64,000 nucleotides of DNA from Deinandra increscens subsp. villosa (lineage: Eukaryota > Streptophyta > Magnoliopsida > Asterales > Asteraceae). A program made the position numbers and the translations under genes. Shown one piece after another: positions 45,805 through 56,171 of this stretch. Location: contig JBCNJP010000017.1 of assembly GCA_039602395.1 (NCBI GenBank), positions 90,284,182 to 90,348,181 of the forward strand, given 5' to 3'. The notes below the pieces were generated by a model. The model did not search any database and was not told the origin of the DNA. It saw only the letters and a program-made list of their open reading frames with translations. Each line of letters begins with the position of its first letter. Position 1 is the first letter of the stretch.

Positions 45805-46793
45805 TTTGTTAATAAAATGGGTGCATCGATTAAAAGATGAAAGATGTTCCTTATGGGCAAGACCAATCATGTCAATTCACTCATCGGCTAGGAAGTGGGA
45901 AAGTATTCCGTGGAAAAAATCAGCTTGTGGTCCTTGGGGACATTGTGTGAGAGTATTGGATGAACTACGAGGGTTGGGAGTAACCCTTTCAGAGTATTAA
46001 GATGTTTAATTGGGGATGGACGGACTGCGGACTTCTGGCTTGATAACCAGTGTGGGCCTGGGAGGCTGAAGGAGAGGTGCAGATGGTGAATAATGAACTG
46101 CAGTTGAAGTGGGACTGGGTTAATGGTAGTATGCCGAGCCAGATCCAGGATCTTGTTAACGATTGTGAGTTATTGTTAAAAGAAATAAAATGGTCTGGTG
46201 GGAAAGATAGATGGGGGTGGGGTCAATCGATGGTGGAGAATTTCGAGGTTATGTTGGTCAAAGACTTGGTACAAGAGAATTGGTTGGGTGGATTCATGTG
46301 GGAATTCCTGTGGCTTAAATGGACACCGATAAAAGTAAATGCTTTCTGTTGGAGAGCAATGCTAGGAAGAATCTAGGTGAAGGTTCAGTTAGAAAGAAGA
46401 GGGGTGGGCATCGATTTGGACTGTCGAAGATGCGGGTATATATCGGAATCAGTGGATCATGCGCTCGTACTATGTGATCAGGCTACTGCTACATGGTCCA
46501 TCATGCTTCAATTGCGTCGGGCACTATCGTGGAAGTTAAGATCGGTGAAAGAAATTTTAGATAATATAAAAGGCTGGACGATTGATGATCGAAAGAGAAG
46601 GATTGTGTATGGTGTTTGTCAGTCTACGCTGTGGATTATTTGGAAGGCTAGGAATATAATGGTTTTTCATGAAGGTTACATGAGTGTGGTGGAGATGATA
46701 GAAAACGTGAAGACATGCGCTTATGTGTGGATAAAAAATAGAAGTACATGGGAAGAATTAATATGGGATAAATGGGTGGGTTTTAATATATAA
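45805..46793 (+). pseudogene. LINE ORF2, C-terminal part
   Basis: Joining 33235 to 45805 through one ATAGG continues the LINE frame (GLLIKWVHRLKDERCSLW). It then shows the usual DGRTADFWLD segment (about 46016-46045), a tryptophan-rich stretch, and the zinc-binding region (WTPIKVNAFCWRAMLGRI, 46320-46373, then a stop and CRRCGYISESVDHALVLC, 46423-46476). The ORF ends at TAA 46791-46793. Frame changes near 45998 and 46045 and a TAG at 46374-46376 break it. Confidence 0.83.
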
Positions 46794-48236
46794 GGGTTGG
46801 TCTTCGGAATATGGGGCTGTGGGTTGGTTAGGGAGGGTCTCGATCTTGGGTGATAATATCGGGGCTGGGTTCTCACTGGAAAATCAATTTGGTGTGTGTG
46901 TGTGTGTGTATTGGTGAACCACATGTCGCTTGTTTTTGTCTGGTGTCTGTCTTGGCGTGAGTGAGAAATAACGGGATCAATGTGGGTTGGGCATAACTGG
47001 GTCAAAAGACATGGTGCTTTCGTTTTAGGTCTTTTCGTTTCGTGTTGGAAATTCGTTTCAGGTTTTAAAGTTAGTTGTGTGGTTCATGAAGATGTTGTCA
47101 TGCTGTCGTGAATTTCGAGGTGAAATCATGAGAATCAGGGGTGTGGTAACAATCATAAGAGGAACATATTGGTTGCGGATCTAAACATAAATGGGGCTCC
47201 ATGCCTTAATATGTTGAGGCTGATGACTGCGCTTCTCTTTTTCTTTTGGGTGGGGGGGGGGGGGGGTTTCTACGATACATATCTTGGTGTGGGCACGTTT
47301 TGGTGAGTACAAAAGTTGTCTGCATATATCTTGGGTGCGTTTTGGTGTGTGTATTATGATGGGTATGGGTGATTTTAAAAGGGCAGGGGATGTTTTTGGG
47401 CAGAAAACGGGAGTACATCGCTTCGTGTTTTCGTTTCGTGTGGTTCTTTTTCATTTGGTGTGGGGTAAACTTCTTTTAGTATTTGTGTTTTGTTTTACTG
47501 AAGTGGGGGGCTGCTGGGTGGTGGTATACACTTATGCTCTCTGGGCATGCGGTTGAACAATTTTGAAAGCTTTAAGAGTTAGTACAAGGCTGCTGGGGGT
47601 GCATCACTTTTCTGTGGTCTGGGCATGCTGATGAACGGTTTTGAAAAGGATTTCGGGCTCGTACAAGTAAAGTAAGTTACATGGGACAGACACAGTGGGG
47701 GAAAACGCTGGGTGGAATGGGAGAGTCTTATGGGGTGGTGATAGTTTTTGTGTTGGTGGATGGTTGCAAGAATCCTGGGATATAAGATTATAATTTAGTT
47801 TTATTCACATGGATATAAGTCTTGGTGTCGATGCCTTGAAATATGGATTCTAAGAGGTTTTCATTATCTACATGATTTAATATCCTTACAATATATTCTC
47901 ATACTATTGGTGGCTCAGTTCAAGTTGAAGATATGTGGTGCTGGGTCTGATTTTCAAGCTGGGTTGATGGGTCCTTGTGGCTCATGTGGTAATGGCTTGG
48001 AGGGATATGATGCCTAAAGTTTATGCAAATGTTAAAAGTTGGGTTGTGGTTTTTGTTTGGGGTTATAGGAAATGTGCAGGGGCCTTCATGGTGCGTAGAC
48101 TTTTTAGTTTTTTTTTCTTTTGTCGTTGTAGTAGGTGCTTTGTTTTGTCTTGTTTTTTTCCATTGTAATGGTGCTAGTCACTGGCTAGCTTTGTTTTTGT
48201 TGATTTAATGAAAGTGTCATTTCAAAAAAAAAGACT
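46794..48236 (+). other. LINE 3' UTR with poly-A
   Basis: This is G- and T-rich non-coding DNA with a (GT)n run at about 46889-46908 and a 14-base poly-G at 47250-47266. It ends TTTCAAAAAAAAAG near 48220-48233, directly before the 3' target repeat. Short ORFs here are not supported. Confidence 0.7.
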
Positions 48237-48248
48237 TCAAGACTTGAA

Positions 48249-48600
48249 CTCAACAACGAAGTATGGCAGTGCGACTGAACCAACGATGAAGGGGAACTGA
48301 ACCAGAGTAGTCGAGTGGCTAGCTTACAAACCACTTTTTTATTTTTTATTTTTATACAACAGGTTACAAACCACTTTACCATCAATGGAGAAATTGAAAA
48401 GGTCAATAAAGATGAAATGGCGAGCACTGCTAGGTTGTTTGGTGCATCAATTGGTATCTAGGTTAAAACTTTTAAAAAAATGAACTTTAATTAAACATCA
48501 ATTTAAAGCTCACATTTTAGCCCAATAGATTTTATAATTAGTCTAATCTATATTAGGGATCAAATCATTCAATTCAGATTGATAGAATTTTAGGTCACAA

Positions 48601-48602
<2 letters not shown>
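48249..48602. other. LINE target-side flank, nothing recognised
   Basis: A phrase near TTACAAACCACTTT is duplicated (48325 and 48363). There is no ORF. A TTGGTATC at about 48451 is not followed by the CAGAGC of a primer site. Confidence 0.4.
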
Positions 48603-48638
<36 letters not shown>

Positions 48639-49063
48639 CCAAAATTTTTGGCCACCCTCTTCCTCCTTGCGCCACCACTGCCGGCCACCGGGCCGCCACC
48701 ACTGCCGGCCACTGGGCCGCCACCGCCGCGATGAGTCTTCACGTGTTATTTTGTATCCTCATCGTCCTGCAAGAAAGGTATGTAGACTATCTTTCTCGTT
48801 TATTATTTGGTTTTGGTCATAATAGTTACAAGACCAAAACCCTAATCGTGAATCAGTCATCTAGCGAGATTGTTCATTAAACCATCGTGTCTCGTTTGAT
48901 TTAATCACGACTAGTTGTTTCTGTTTATTCGGTTGTTTGGATCACCGGTGGGATTGATTATAAATCGACCTCGCGTACACGCTTTTGCCACGTCACTTGT
49001 ATTATGAGTTAGGAGCCCTAAGATTAGAAATCGTACATAAAATCCCAACAGTGGTATCAGAGC
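48603..49063 (+). mobile_element. 3' part of an LTR plus primer site of a partial retrotransposon
   Basis: TGGTATCAGAGC (49052-49063) follows an LTR-type end, AATCCCAACA (49041-49050). The LTR start that should mirror it (TGTTGGGAT) is not visible upstream, so the LTR is truncated. Upstream DNA contains a (GA)n run (48603-48637), GCC-rich direct repeats (CACCACTGCCGGCCAC, 48673 and 48697) and 5'-UTR-like sequence. No gag follows before 50 kb. Confidence 0.6.
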
Positions 49064-50100
49064 TACTTAGAACTCCGCCCGTACGAACCAATTTGTAGAT
49101 AATTGTTATGTTTATGTTTTGGCCATGTTTTTAGGCTTGCATTTTTTAAAAATTATACAAACCCTAGGTTTGATAATCATGGCCAATTGTTATTTATGGT
49201 TGTGATATTATATGCAATCTGAGCCTACATATTTCTGTGATTATTTTCATTATTGTGGTTGTTATTTTTGGAATATATGTACTCTATTTTTGGGCATTTA
49301 GGGCCTATAAGGTAATAGATAGGTTTTCTATTTTATTATTAGTAATAATTATAAAACCAAGACATACAAGACAAGAAGACAATGACCACGAGGAGATCAA
49401 GGTGGACATGTTGAAGCAAGTGGGAGCATGCATGAATTGCCAGAATTGTCATGAAGATAGGTAAGTCACTTATTTTTTGAAATTTCCTCAAAATCGTTGT
49501 TTTACGAAAATAAAGGGGGTAAAAAGAAAAGGTTGTTTTGGGGGGGGGGGGGGAGGGGGGCTAGTGTGCAACTAAATTTGCGCGTTTAGAAACGAAAGGC
49601 TTAGGCTCAAAGGGGTTAACTAAGGGGTATATTTGGGGGTAAAGAAATGGTTTCCTAGGTGCCTTATGACAACGTGTTTCCCGACTTTGTCCATTTTGGA
49701 ACGTATATCCTTACCGTGTTCTGGCCTGAATGACTTACCTGGTCTCTCACTACTTTTAGGAAGAATGAACATGTTAGTTATGTACATACGGTTGACTCGA
49801 TTTTGCACTGAAAATGTGAGAAGGAGGGGTTTAAGTACCAGTTATATAAAAATAAACTTTGGGTTCTTCTTGTTGTACCCAACGTACCTCAATGTATACT
49901 CGAATAATGCAAATGGATTTTGAATCTTTTTTCTTTGGAAAACACCGCTTTTATTCATATGATTGTGGTTTGTAAACAGGTTTCCTTTGTATATTGATTT
50001 TTCGGAGGGCAAGGTTTGGCTTATTTTGAAAAAAAAATCTGGACGAGACAAAAATTTCAATGTTCAGTGTACTACAGCAGTTGAATAATCCGATCCCCAC
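49064..50100. other. Unassigned retroelement-derived DNA
   Basis: No coding region is recognised. A poly-G run (49541-49558) is the main feature. The small plus-strand ORFs 49237-49464 and 49633-49923 have no recognisable domain. Confidence 0.35.
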
Positions 50101-50650
50101 ACTTAAATTGCACATTCCCCTCAATGTGCATATTTTTGCATAAAGAAAGCGAATATGTAAAATAATAATTTAAGGGGAAAGAAATGGTCACAATCACTTC
50201 TTTAGCTTGAGTTGTTGCTACTGGTTCTTAACGACCAGTGGGGGTTGCTGACTAACTTTTGCTTATTCCAAACTTTCTCCTTCTCTTTGTTTTTTTCTAT
50301 AATACTAAGATTAAACTATAAAATGCTTCCTGGAGGTCTGGTAAATCTGCCCGTGTCTCAACAAAAGTGTTCATGCTGGTCTAAAGTCTCGTAGTTACAC
50401 AAGGCGAATCTCGACCTCCAGTACTAGTACTACTACTAATAATGGAAAGAAAAAAATTAAACAACTTTATTACTACTAGGCTAAACTAGGATAGTTATCT
50501 AAAATAAAAGTTTAAGTGAAAAGGAAGAGACGAAATTCAGACCGTCCTAAACATGTGTTCTTTGAAGTTTGTCCTGATCTTTTAAGCCTCTACCTTAGGC
50601 ATCCATGGTAAGCTGTCATGGCCCGCCACATTTATTTACGGGACTGCTGG

Positions 50651-51423
50651 CTAGACACGCAGTCCTAGGTCTAGAAAGATGATAGTGGGGGGGTAGGGGG
50701 AGGCTTCCTCCATTCTTTGGTATGCGATGTCCAGGCCCGACTTGATACAATCCATCACCTGTATTGTTCCATCCACTTTCCTTCCCACGTTGAAAGTTAC
50801 TTCCTCTTCACCGAACTTAATCGTTAACGTTCCGCGACTCATGTCTACCACTTCCTGAGTTGTTGCAAAGAATGGTCTCCCCAGGATAAATGGTACCTCC
50901 TTATCCTCCTCCATATCGAGGAATACGAAATCTGCAGGGTAAACAAACTATCTACCTTGACTAGGAGGTTTTCAGCAATTCTTGAAGGTTACTTGACTGA
51001 ACGGTCAGCCAACTGGATGCTCATCCTGGTAGGTGTTGGTTTACTAAGGTTCAACTTGTTGAACATGGAGGATGGCATAAGGTTAATGATGGTCCCCAGA
51101 TCTGCAAGTACATTTGTAACCGAGATGTCCCCAATGGCGCAAGGTATGGTGAAGCTACCGGGATCCAGTTGCTTTCGGGGAATAGTGCTAGACAGAGTGG
51201 CAGAGCATTCTGCCCCTAAGCTGACATAGTTGAGTTCAACGATCTTGCGCTTCTTCGTCAGAAAGTCCTTCATGAATTTTGTGTATTTCATCATCTGCAA
51301 AAGAACTTCTACGAAAGGTTGGTTAATATGTAACTGTTTCAGAAGATTCACAAACTTACTGAACTGCTCCTTGTTCTTGACTTTAGTTAATCTGCTCGGG
51401 TAAGGAACTTTTGGTCTATTCAT
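50651..51423 (-). pseudogene. Athila-type aspartic protease region
   Basis: The minus-strand frames contain LHINQPFVEVL, KFMKDFLTKKRK, DPGSFTIPC and the protease centre LADLGTIINLMP (about 51095-51130). They then contain MEEDKEVPFILGRPFFAT and GEEEVTFNVGRK. Athila elements normally have DLGA(S)INLMP, so this copy has one or two changes beside the catalytic aspartate. A frame break lies at about 50920-50985. Confidence 0.85.
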
Positions 51424-51449
51424 GGCTTCTTCAACTGCTACAGGGATAG

Positions 51450-52900
51450 GTGTTTTAGTGTGTGCTTGAAGGGTGAGTTGTTGGTTTCTTTGATTGAAAC
51501 AACTTCTTTGGGGCCAACCCTTCGGCTACAAAAAGTGACATCATTAACCACAGCTTTGGGGTTGGTCTATGTGTTGCTAGGGAGAGAGCCGGGGGCTCTT
51601 TCACCTACCATCTTGATGATTTGGCCAAGCTTCTTCTCGAGTGTTTTGATAGAGGTTTGCTGCTTTTGAAGCTCAGCATCATTGCTTTTGAACTTCTCCT
51701 CCATCTTCCTCTCAACTTCCGCGAACATCCGGGATATGGAATCTTCAAGGCGGGTGAGTCCGTCAGACGAGCTACTTCCTTGGTAATTAGTTTTTTTTGC
51801 CTCCGCTGTTGCTGGAAGTGGTTTTGCTGATAGTTACCTGCCTGCTGGTTATTCCTGTTGTTTCTCCACCAAGCGTTCTGATTGTTCTTCGGCCACTCAG
51901 AATTGTTGCCATAGCTCCCTATTGGCGGGGTTGGTTTTGCACGAAATTTACATTTTCAGGCTTACAATCCACCATACAGCTCTAGTTCTCATGTGGGCAT
52001 CTACACCCTTCGCATTGTGGGGCAGCGTGTGCAGATTTGCACGTCTCGAGCTTCTTTAGTTTTAAGGACAAGGCCTCGATTTAGGCTTTCAGTGCGGTTG
52101 CTTCATCGAGAGTATGCATATCTAGGGAATTTTCCTTTGCACTACGAGAAGTGTGCCACTAAAAGCTGGTTTGAGCAATATCTTCTATTTTGGCAAATAC
52201 TTCCTCGGGCCTTCCATTCCCTTTTATGCCACCAGAGTTGGAATTGAGAATTTAGCGGGTTTGCGGGTGCAAACCATTATAGAATATAGGTATTTTTTTA
52301 CCAAACTACAAGACCATGATGAGGGCATTTCCTCAAGAGTTCTTTAAAGCGCTCCCACGTATCGTACATCGATTCTCCGTCTTCTTGAGTATAAGAGTTA
52401 ATTTTCGTCAGGAGTTTGGCTATCTTGGTAGGTGGGATGTACTTGTAAAGAAACTTCTAAACAAGCTCCTCCCAAGTGGTAATGGAACCATTGGGCAAAG
52501 TGTTCAACCATATGTTTGCATGGTTCTTGAGTGAGAAAGGAATCATGTGAAGTCGAATAGCGTCACTAGAGGCTCCGTTGGACTTGGATATCTCATAAAC
52601 TTCAAGGAAGTTTGTGATGTGAGAGTGAGGATCTTCGTGGGGCAAACCGAGAAAAGTTGCAGTTTTGGAGCATTCGCAACAATTGGGGTCAAATCTTGAA
52701 TTTGTTAGCGTCGACACCAGGAGGGGAAATGGAATAACCAAAGTTGACTGCGTTGGGTCTTAAGAAATCGATAAGGGTCCGATCGTTTACCATTAGGACG
52801 ATTTTCTCGATGACAGCAACAGTTTTGGAATGGAAGAAATCGTTCTGGTTCAGGGAGCGGTTCCAATACGTCTTTTGGTTGTATTTTTATACACTACCTG
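51450..52900 (-). pseudogene. Athila-type gag
   Basis: The capsid part (52741-52457) holds GLPHEDPHSHITNFLEVYE and NTLPNGSITTWEELV, the standard plant Gypsy gag core. Further along the minus strand is a glutamine/asparagine-rich stretch (about 51900-51810) and a coiled-coil-like part (KMEEKF.., about 51710-51640). Frame changes separate these pieces. Confidence 0.8.
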
Positions 52901-53072
52901 AAATTAGAAACAAAATAAATCTAACTTGTGTGTGATCAAGACACTCCCTATGTTGATGTACCTTTTATAGAAGAAAAAAAAAGTTTAAAAGTTAGATTTA
53001 TATATTAGTTATTTACTTTTATAAAAATCTAATTTTTAAGAAAATAAAGAGGAAAGAAAAATTATGATACAA

Positions 53073-53073
<1 letters not shown>

Positions 53074-53123
<50 letters not shown>

Positions 53124-53354
53124 AGGATGAGGTTCATTGTAGACACCTCCATAAGTGTAGACAGGTAGACACCCTATTTCACATGTGAAATTACTTTATT
53201 TGACATATGTTTTCACATGTGAAATTTTCTGAACAATGAGAAAAAGAAAAAAAAAAGAAAAAAGAAATTAATCATAACCATTGGATCAAGAGATCTAATG
53301 GTGAAAAAGGGTGTCTACCTGTCTACACTTATGGAGGTGTCTACAATGAACTTT

Positions 53355-53405
<51 letters not shown>
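53074..53405. mobile_element. 236-bp foldback MITE (53123-53358) between TA tracts
   Basis: The inverted arms share TTCATTGTAGACACCTCCAT and GTGTAGACAGGTAGACACCC. (TA)n runs at 53074-53121 and 53359-53405 flank it, as with the two MITEs near 10 kb. There is no ORF. The interior contains TTTCACATGTGAAA, a palindrome. Confidence 0.85.
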
Positions 53406-53413
<8 letters not shown>

Positions 53414-53483
53414 TTACTAAGGTTAGGCCGTCAACTCGGATTTTTCTCAAAATCCTCGTTTTGTGTCTCTGGAAACGGCACCA

Positions 53484-53762
53484 AAAAGCTTGGTGTGCGT
53501 GTGGTGTATATAAAATATTGCAATATTAGTGACACCTTTTTAGCATTCAACTTTTAAATTTATAAAACACCATTTACTTTAACTACTATTATTTCACCAC
53601 ATTCACGGCAAAGTGAACCTATCATGGAACAGTATAGTAGTAGTAAGTTGAATCGAGATCGTTCTAAGACACAAAGGAAAAGCAAGGCTCTTGGTAATCC
53701 ATCCTTGTGGATGTCTCTTGAAAGAGCGTGGACGTGGCGGATCGTACTCAACTCATAGCATT
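53484..53762 (-). other. Candidate Athila LTR end beside E2
   Basis: In minus sense this block lies just upstream of the tRNA-Asp-type primer site, where the 3' end of the Athila 5' LTR should be. I see no second LTR copy to confirm it. The 63-codon minus ORF at 53560-53751 has no recognisable domain. Confidence 0.4.
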
Positions 53763-54046
53763 TGATAACAATTCAATAACAAATGAGAGTAAATAACAAG
53801 CTCAATCTTATTGAAACCAAGAACAGAGATTCAATACAGACTCAAAGCTAAACACTATTAGAAACACACACTTAGCAAAACTCTCTTACATAATTCAAAC
53901 CTATCAACCTATATATAATAAGCTTAAGTCTGTCTGAACCCTACTGGTCGTCCGAACCTAAAGTTCGGCCAGGGTTCGGCATGCTTGAATTTAACTTCTC
54001 CAAAACTTGGTCTGATCAAGCATGTTGCCATCTTCAGGTACTAACA
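53763..54046 (-). repeat. E2 3' LTR (outer border tentative)
   Basis: In minus sense it starts TGTTAGTACCTG after a purine tract (AAGGGGGGAG). It ends near TTGTTATCA at 53763. Three words of the E2 set (CCGAAC, GTTCGG) lie at 53954-53988. The end could also be further left, since no second copy is present for comparison. Confidence 0.55.
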
Positions 54047-56171
54047 AACTCCCCCCTTGGAAAATGCTGGTCAGTCTTGATCAAACATCAGTTCCAGTCC
54101 CAGACCATGCCAGCTCATGATTGTGCCTAGCATAAATGTCAAATGCAAAACAAATCCTTATCACACTCTGAAACTGTAATGCCTGATCCATGAAATCTGG
54201 ATGAAACACTATCTGATTGTGATACAGCACATCTATATCAGCCTTTGATAAGTTAAGCAGCCACATTGGATCGTACACCTTTACAACCTTGTTGTCTTCT
54301 TCAAACACAATAACTTCTTCACCAGTCTTCTCATTGTAATACCACAATTTCAAGTTTCTGATGAAATCTAACTCCATCTTCATCAATGGAATCTTTTTCA
54401 TCACCTTTGGCTTTGTCTTGAAAGTGAGAATTATCAGCTTCTTCCCGCTTTGTTTATGAATCTTTTGGGATGTCTACGCCATTTTCGTTTCTGAGGCTTC
54501 ATATATTGAAATGCAAAAGCACACTCCTTTTCAATTTGCTTTTTGAAATGAAAACCTCTCCAATCAGTGCCATAGTTACAAAAATGCTTACGTGTAAGCT
54601 CCCGAACATCCCACACCGGCAATGTATCAAAGTCTTGTGCTGATTTGAAATATTGAATTCCATGTTGTCGTTTAATTGCATAGTACCTGAGACTCCTAGC
54701 ATACATCCAGCTGATAATTTCTCCTGAAGCTTGACCCTTGAATTTAACATGTGTTCTTTGTTTGATCGGCTTAGGAGGAGGAACATAATTAGCATGAAAT
54801 GTCTTCATGTATTAATTGAAAATCCATCGTTGATCCTGTTTCTTTGGGAAATACTTCGAAATCATCATCAGTCTGATTCTTGTTGAAATTTGAGTATAGA
54901 TCTGGATATTCTTCTTTAGTGATATCCTCAACCTCAATTTCTTCATCAAACATATCCTCTTTAGATTCAGATTCTGGTTCAGACGATTCGTATTTATCAG
55001 GTATAGCTTCAGAAGCTTTCTTCATCTCCTTGTCATCTAACTCAAAAACTACTTGAAGTTGTTCAGATGTCAGTTCACCAACAAACTCACCTTCTAGTGT
55101 CTGAAGCATATGTTTGAACTAATCCATACTCGTAGCAGCTTAATTTGACGGAATAAAAGTTATCGGTACAGCCTCTCTTGAATCAGAATCCCCCTGGGAG
55201 GTAGAAGCCCCAGCATCCGAACCAGTGTTTCCGATTGGGCCTGAACTTCCACCAACATTCCCTTGAGGATCTTCATGATCAGGATCATCGTTCAAATACT
55301 TCAACTAATCCTCTTAGCAACCAGAACCAGACCCAATCTCCCCTGGAGCTTTAAATTTATGCATTAAGAACTTTATTTGCTCACTCATCTCAAGAAGCAT
55401 AGCACTCTGGGTCTGACTAGCCTTATTTAAACGTTGAATCTCCTGATCTTTAGCTGAGTCTCTATGTTGCAGTTGCAAATAATCGCTTTGTAGTGAAGTA
55501 ATCAACTTCCCCTGAAATTCAGTTCTGGCTCTCAATGCATCATTACTTGTTCTCAACTCAGTAATAACCTTTGCTTGTTCTTCAGACTTGGCTTTTAAAC
55601 CATCATTCTGAGCCTGTTGATCAACCAAGACATTATTAAGAATACTAGCTTGAGAAAATGATACAGAGCCTTGATCAAGAAATTCATATCTGGATATGCC
55701 GTTGAAGCTGTAGCAGTTGAGAAGACAAGAGTGGTTGGTGTTGAACCCATAGGTTGATTAACATAATGAGCACCAGCACTTGCTGAAGGTGTTATGCTAG
55801 CTGATGTAGACCTTGTAGCATTCATCAAATTTTGTGAAAAAATCAGACTGAACATCAGCTGGAGCTGTAGAAACAGTAGTAGTAGTCGTGGTTGCTGCAG
55901 ACACTGAAATATCAGGACTATCTGAAGAAGATACCCTGGGACGAGGTTGCAAAATATATTGTTGGCCTTTATGCTTTTTACCTCTCCCACCAGCATCAAT
56001 TGACTTCTTCCTCCATTTTAAAGGAGTGATAGAAGAAGTATCAGTGATTGGCTGCTTGCCCTTACCAGGAGCATCATCATCGGGATCATAATCTTCATCA
56101 GATTCAGACGAAGCCTTGTCTTCATAAACACGACCAATGTAACGGTCGTTTTTTTCTTTATATTGGTACGA

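Larger units (their letters stand above)
24533..48248 (+). mobile_element. L1-type LINE, near full length, split by three retrotransposon insertions
   Basis: A 12-bp direct repeat TCAAGACTTGAA at 24533-24544 and 48237-48248 brackets the element. The right copy lies a few bases after a poly-A run at 48223-48232. LINE segments are 24545-24661, 26194-27348, 29673-33235 and 45805-48236, which total about 7.3 kb. The intervening DNA is two solo LTRs and Sirevirus E1, each with its own 5-bp TSD. ORF1, the endonuclease, reverse transcriptase, C-terminal zinc-binding region and 3' UTR all appear in order. Several stops and frame changes show it is dead. Confidence 0.8.
50101..53483 (-). mobile_element. 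Athila-like Gypsy remnant (minus strand): PBS, gag, protease, 3' UTR
   Basis: On the minus strand a tRNA-Asp-type primer site survives as TGGTGCCGTTTCC (53471-53483). Gag (52900-51450) and protease (51423-50651) follow, then DNA ending TTTAAGTGTGGGGATCGG (about 50112-50086), typical of the Athila 3' region. The reverse transcriptase, RNase H and integrase are missing between protease and 3' UTR. A MITE (53123-53358) lies in the leader. Confidence 0.72.

Noticed and set aside
46721..47556. ORFs in the LINE 3' UTR
   Set aside because: They come from GT- and G-rich low-complexity sequence after the ORF2 stop.
48436..48462. Primer binding site at TTGGTATC
   Set aside because: The following bases are TAGG and not AGAGC, and no LTR end precedes it.
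53560..53751. Small minus-strand protein beside E2
   Set aside because: It has no domain or conserved context and lies in probable LTR DNA.
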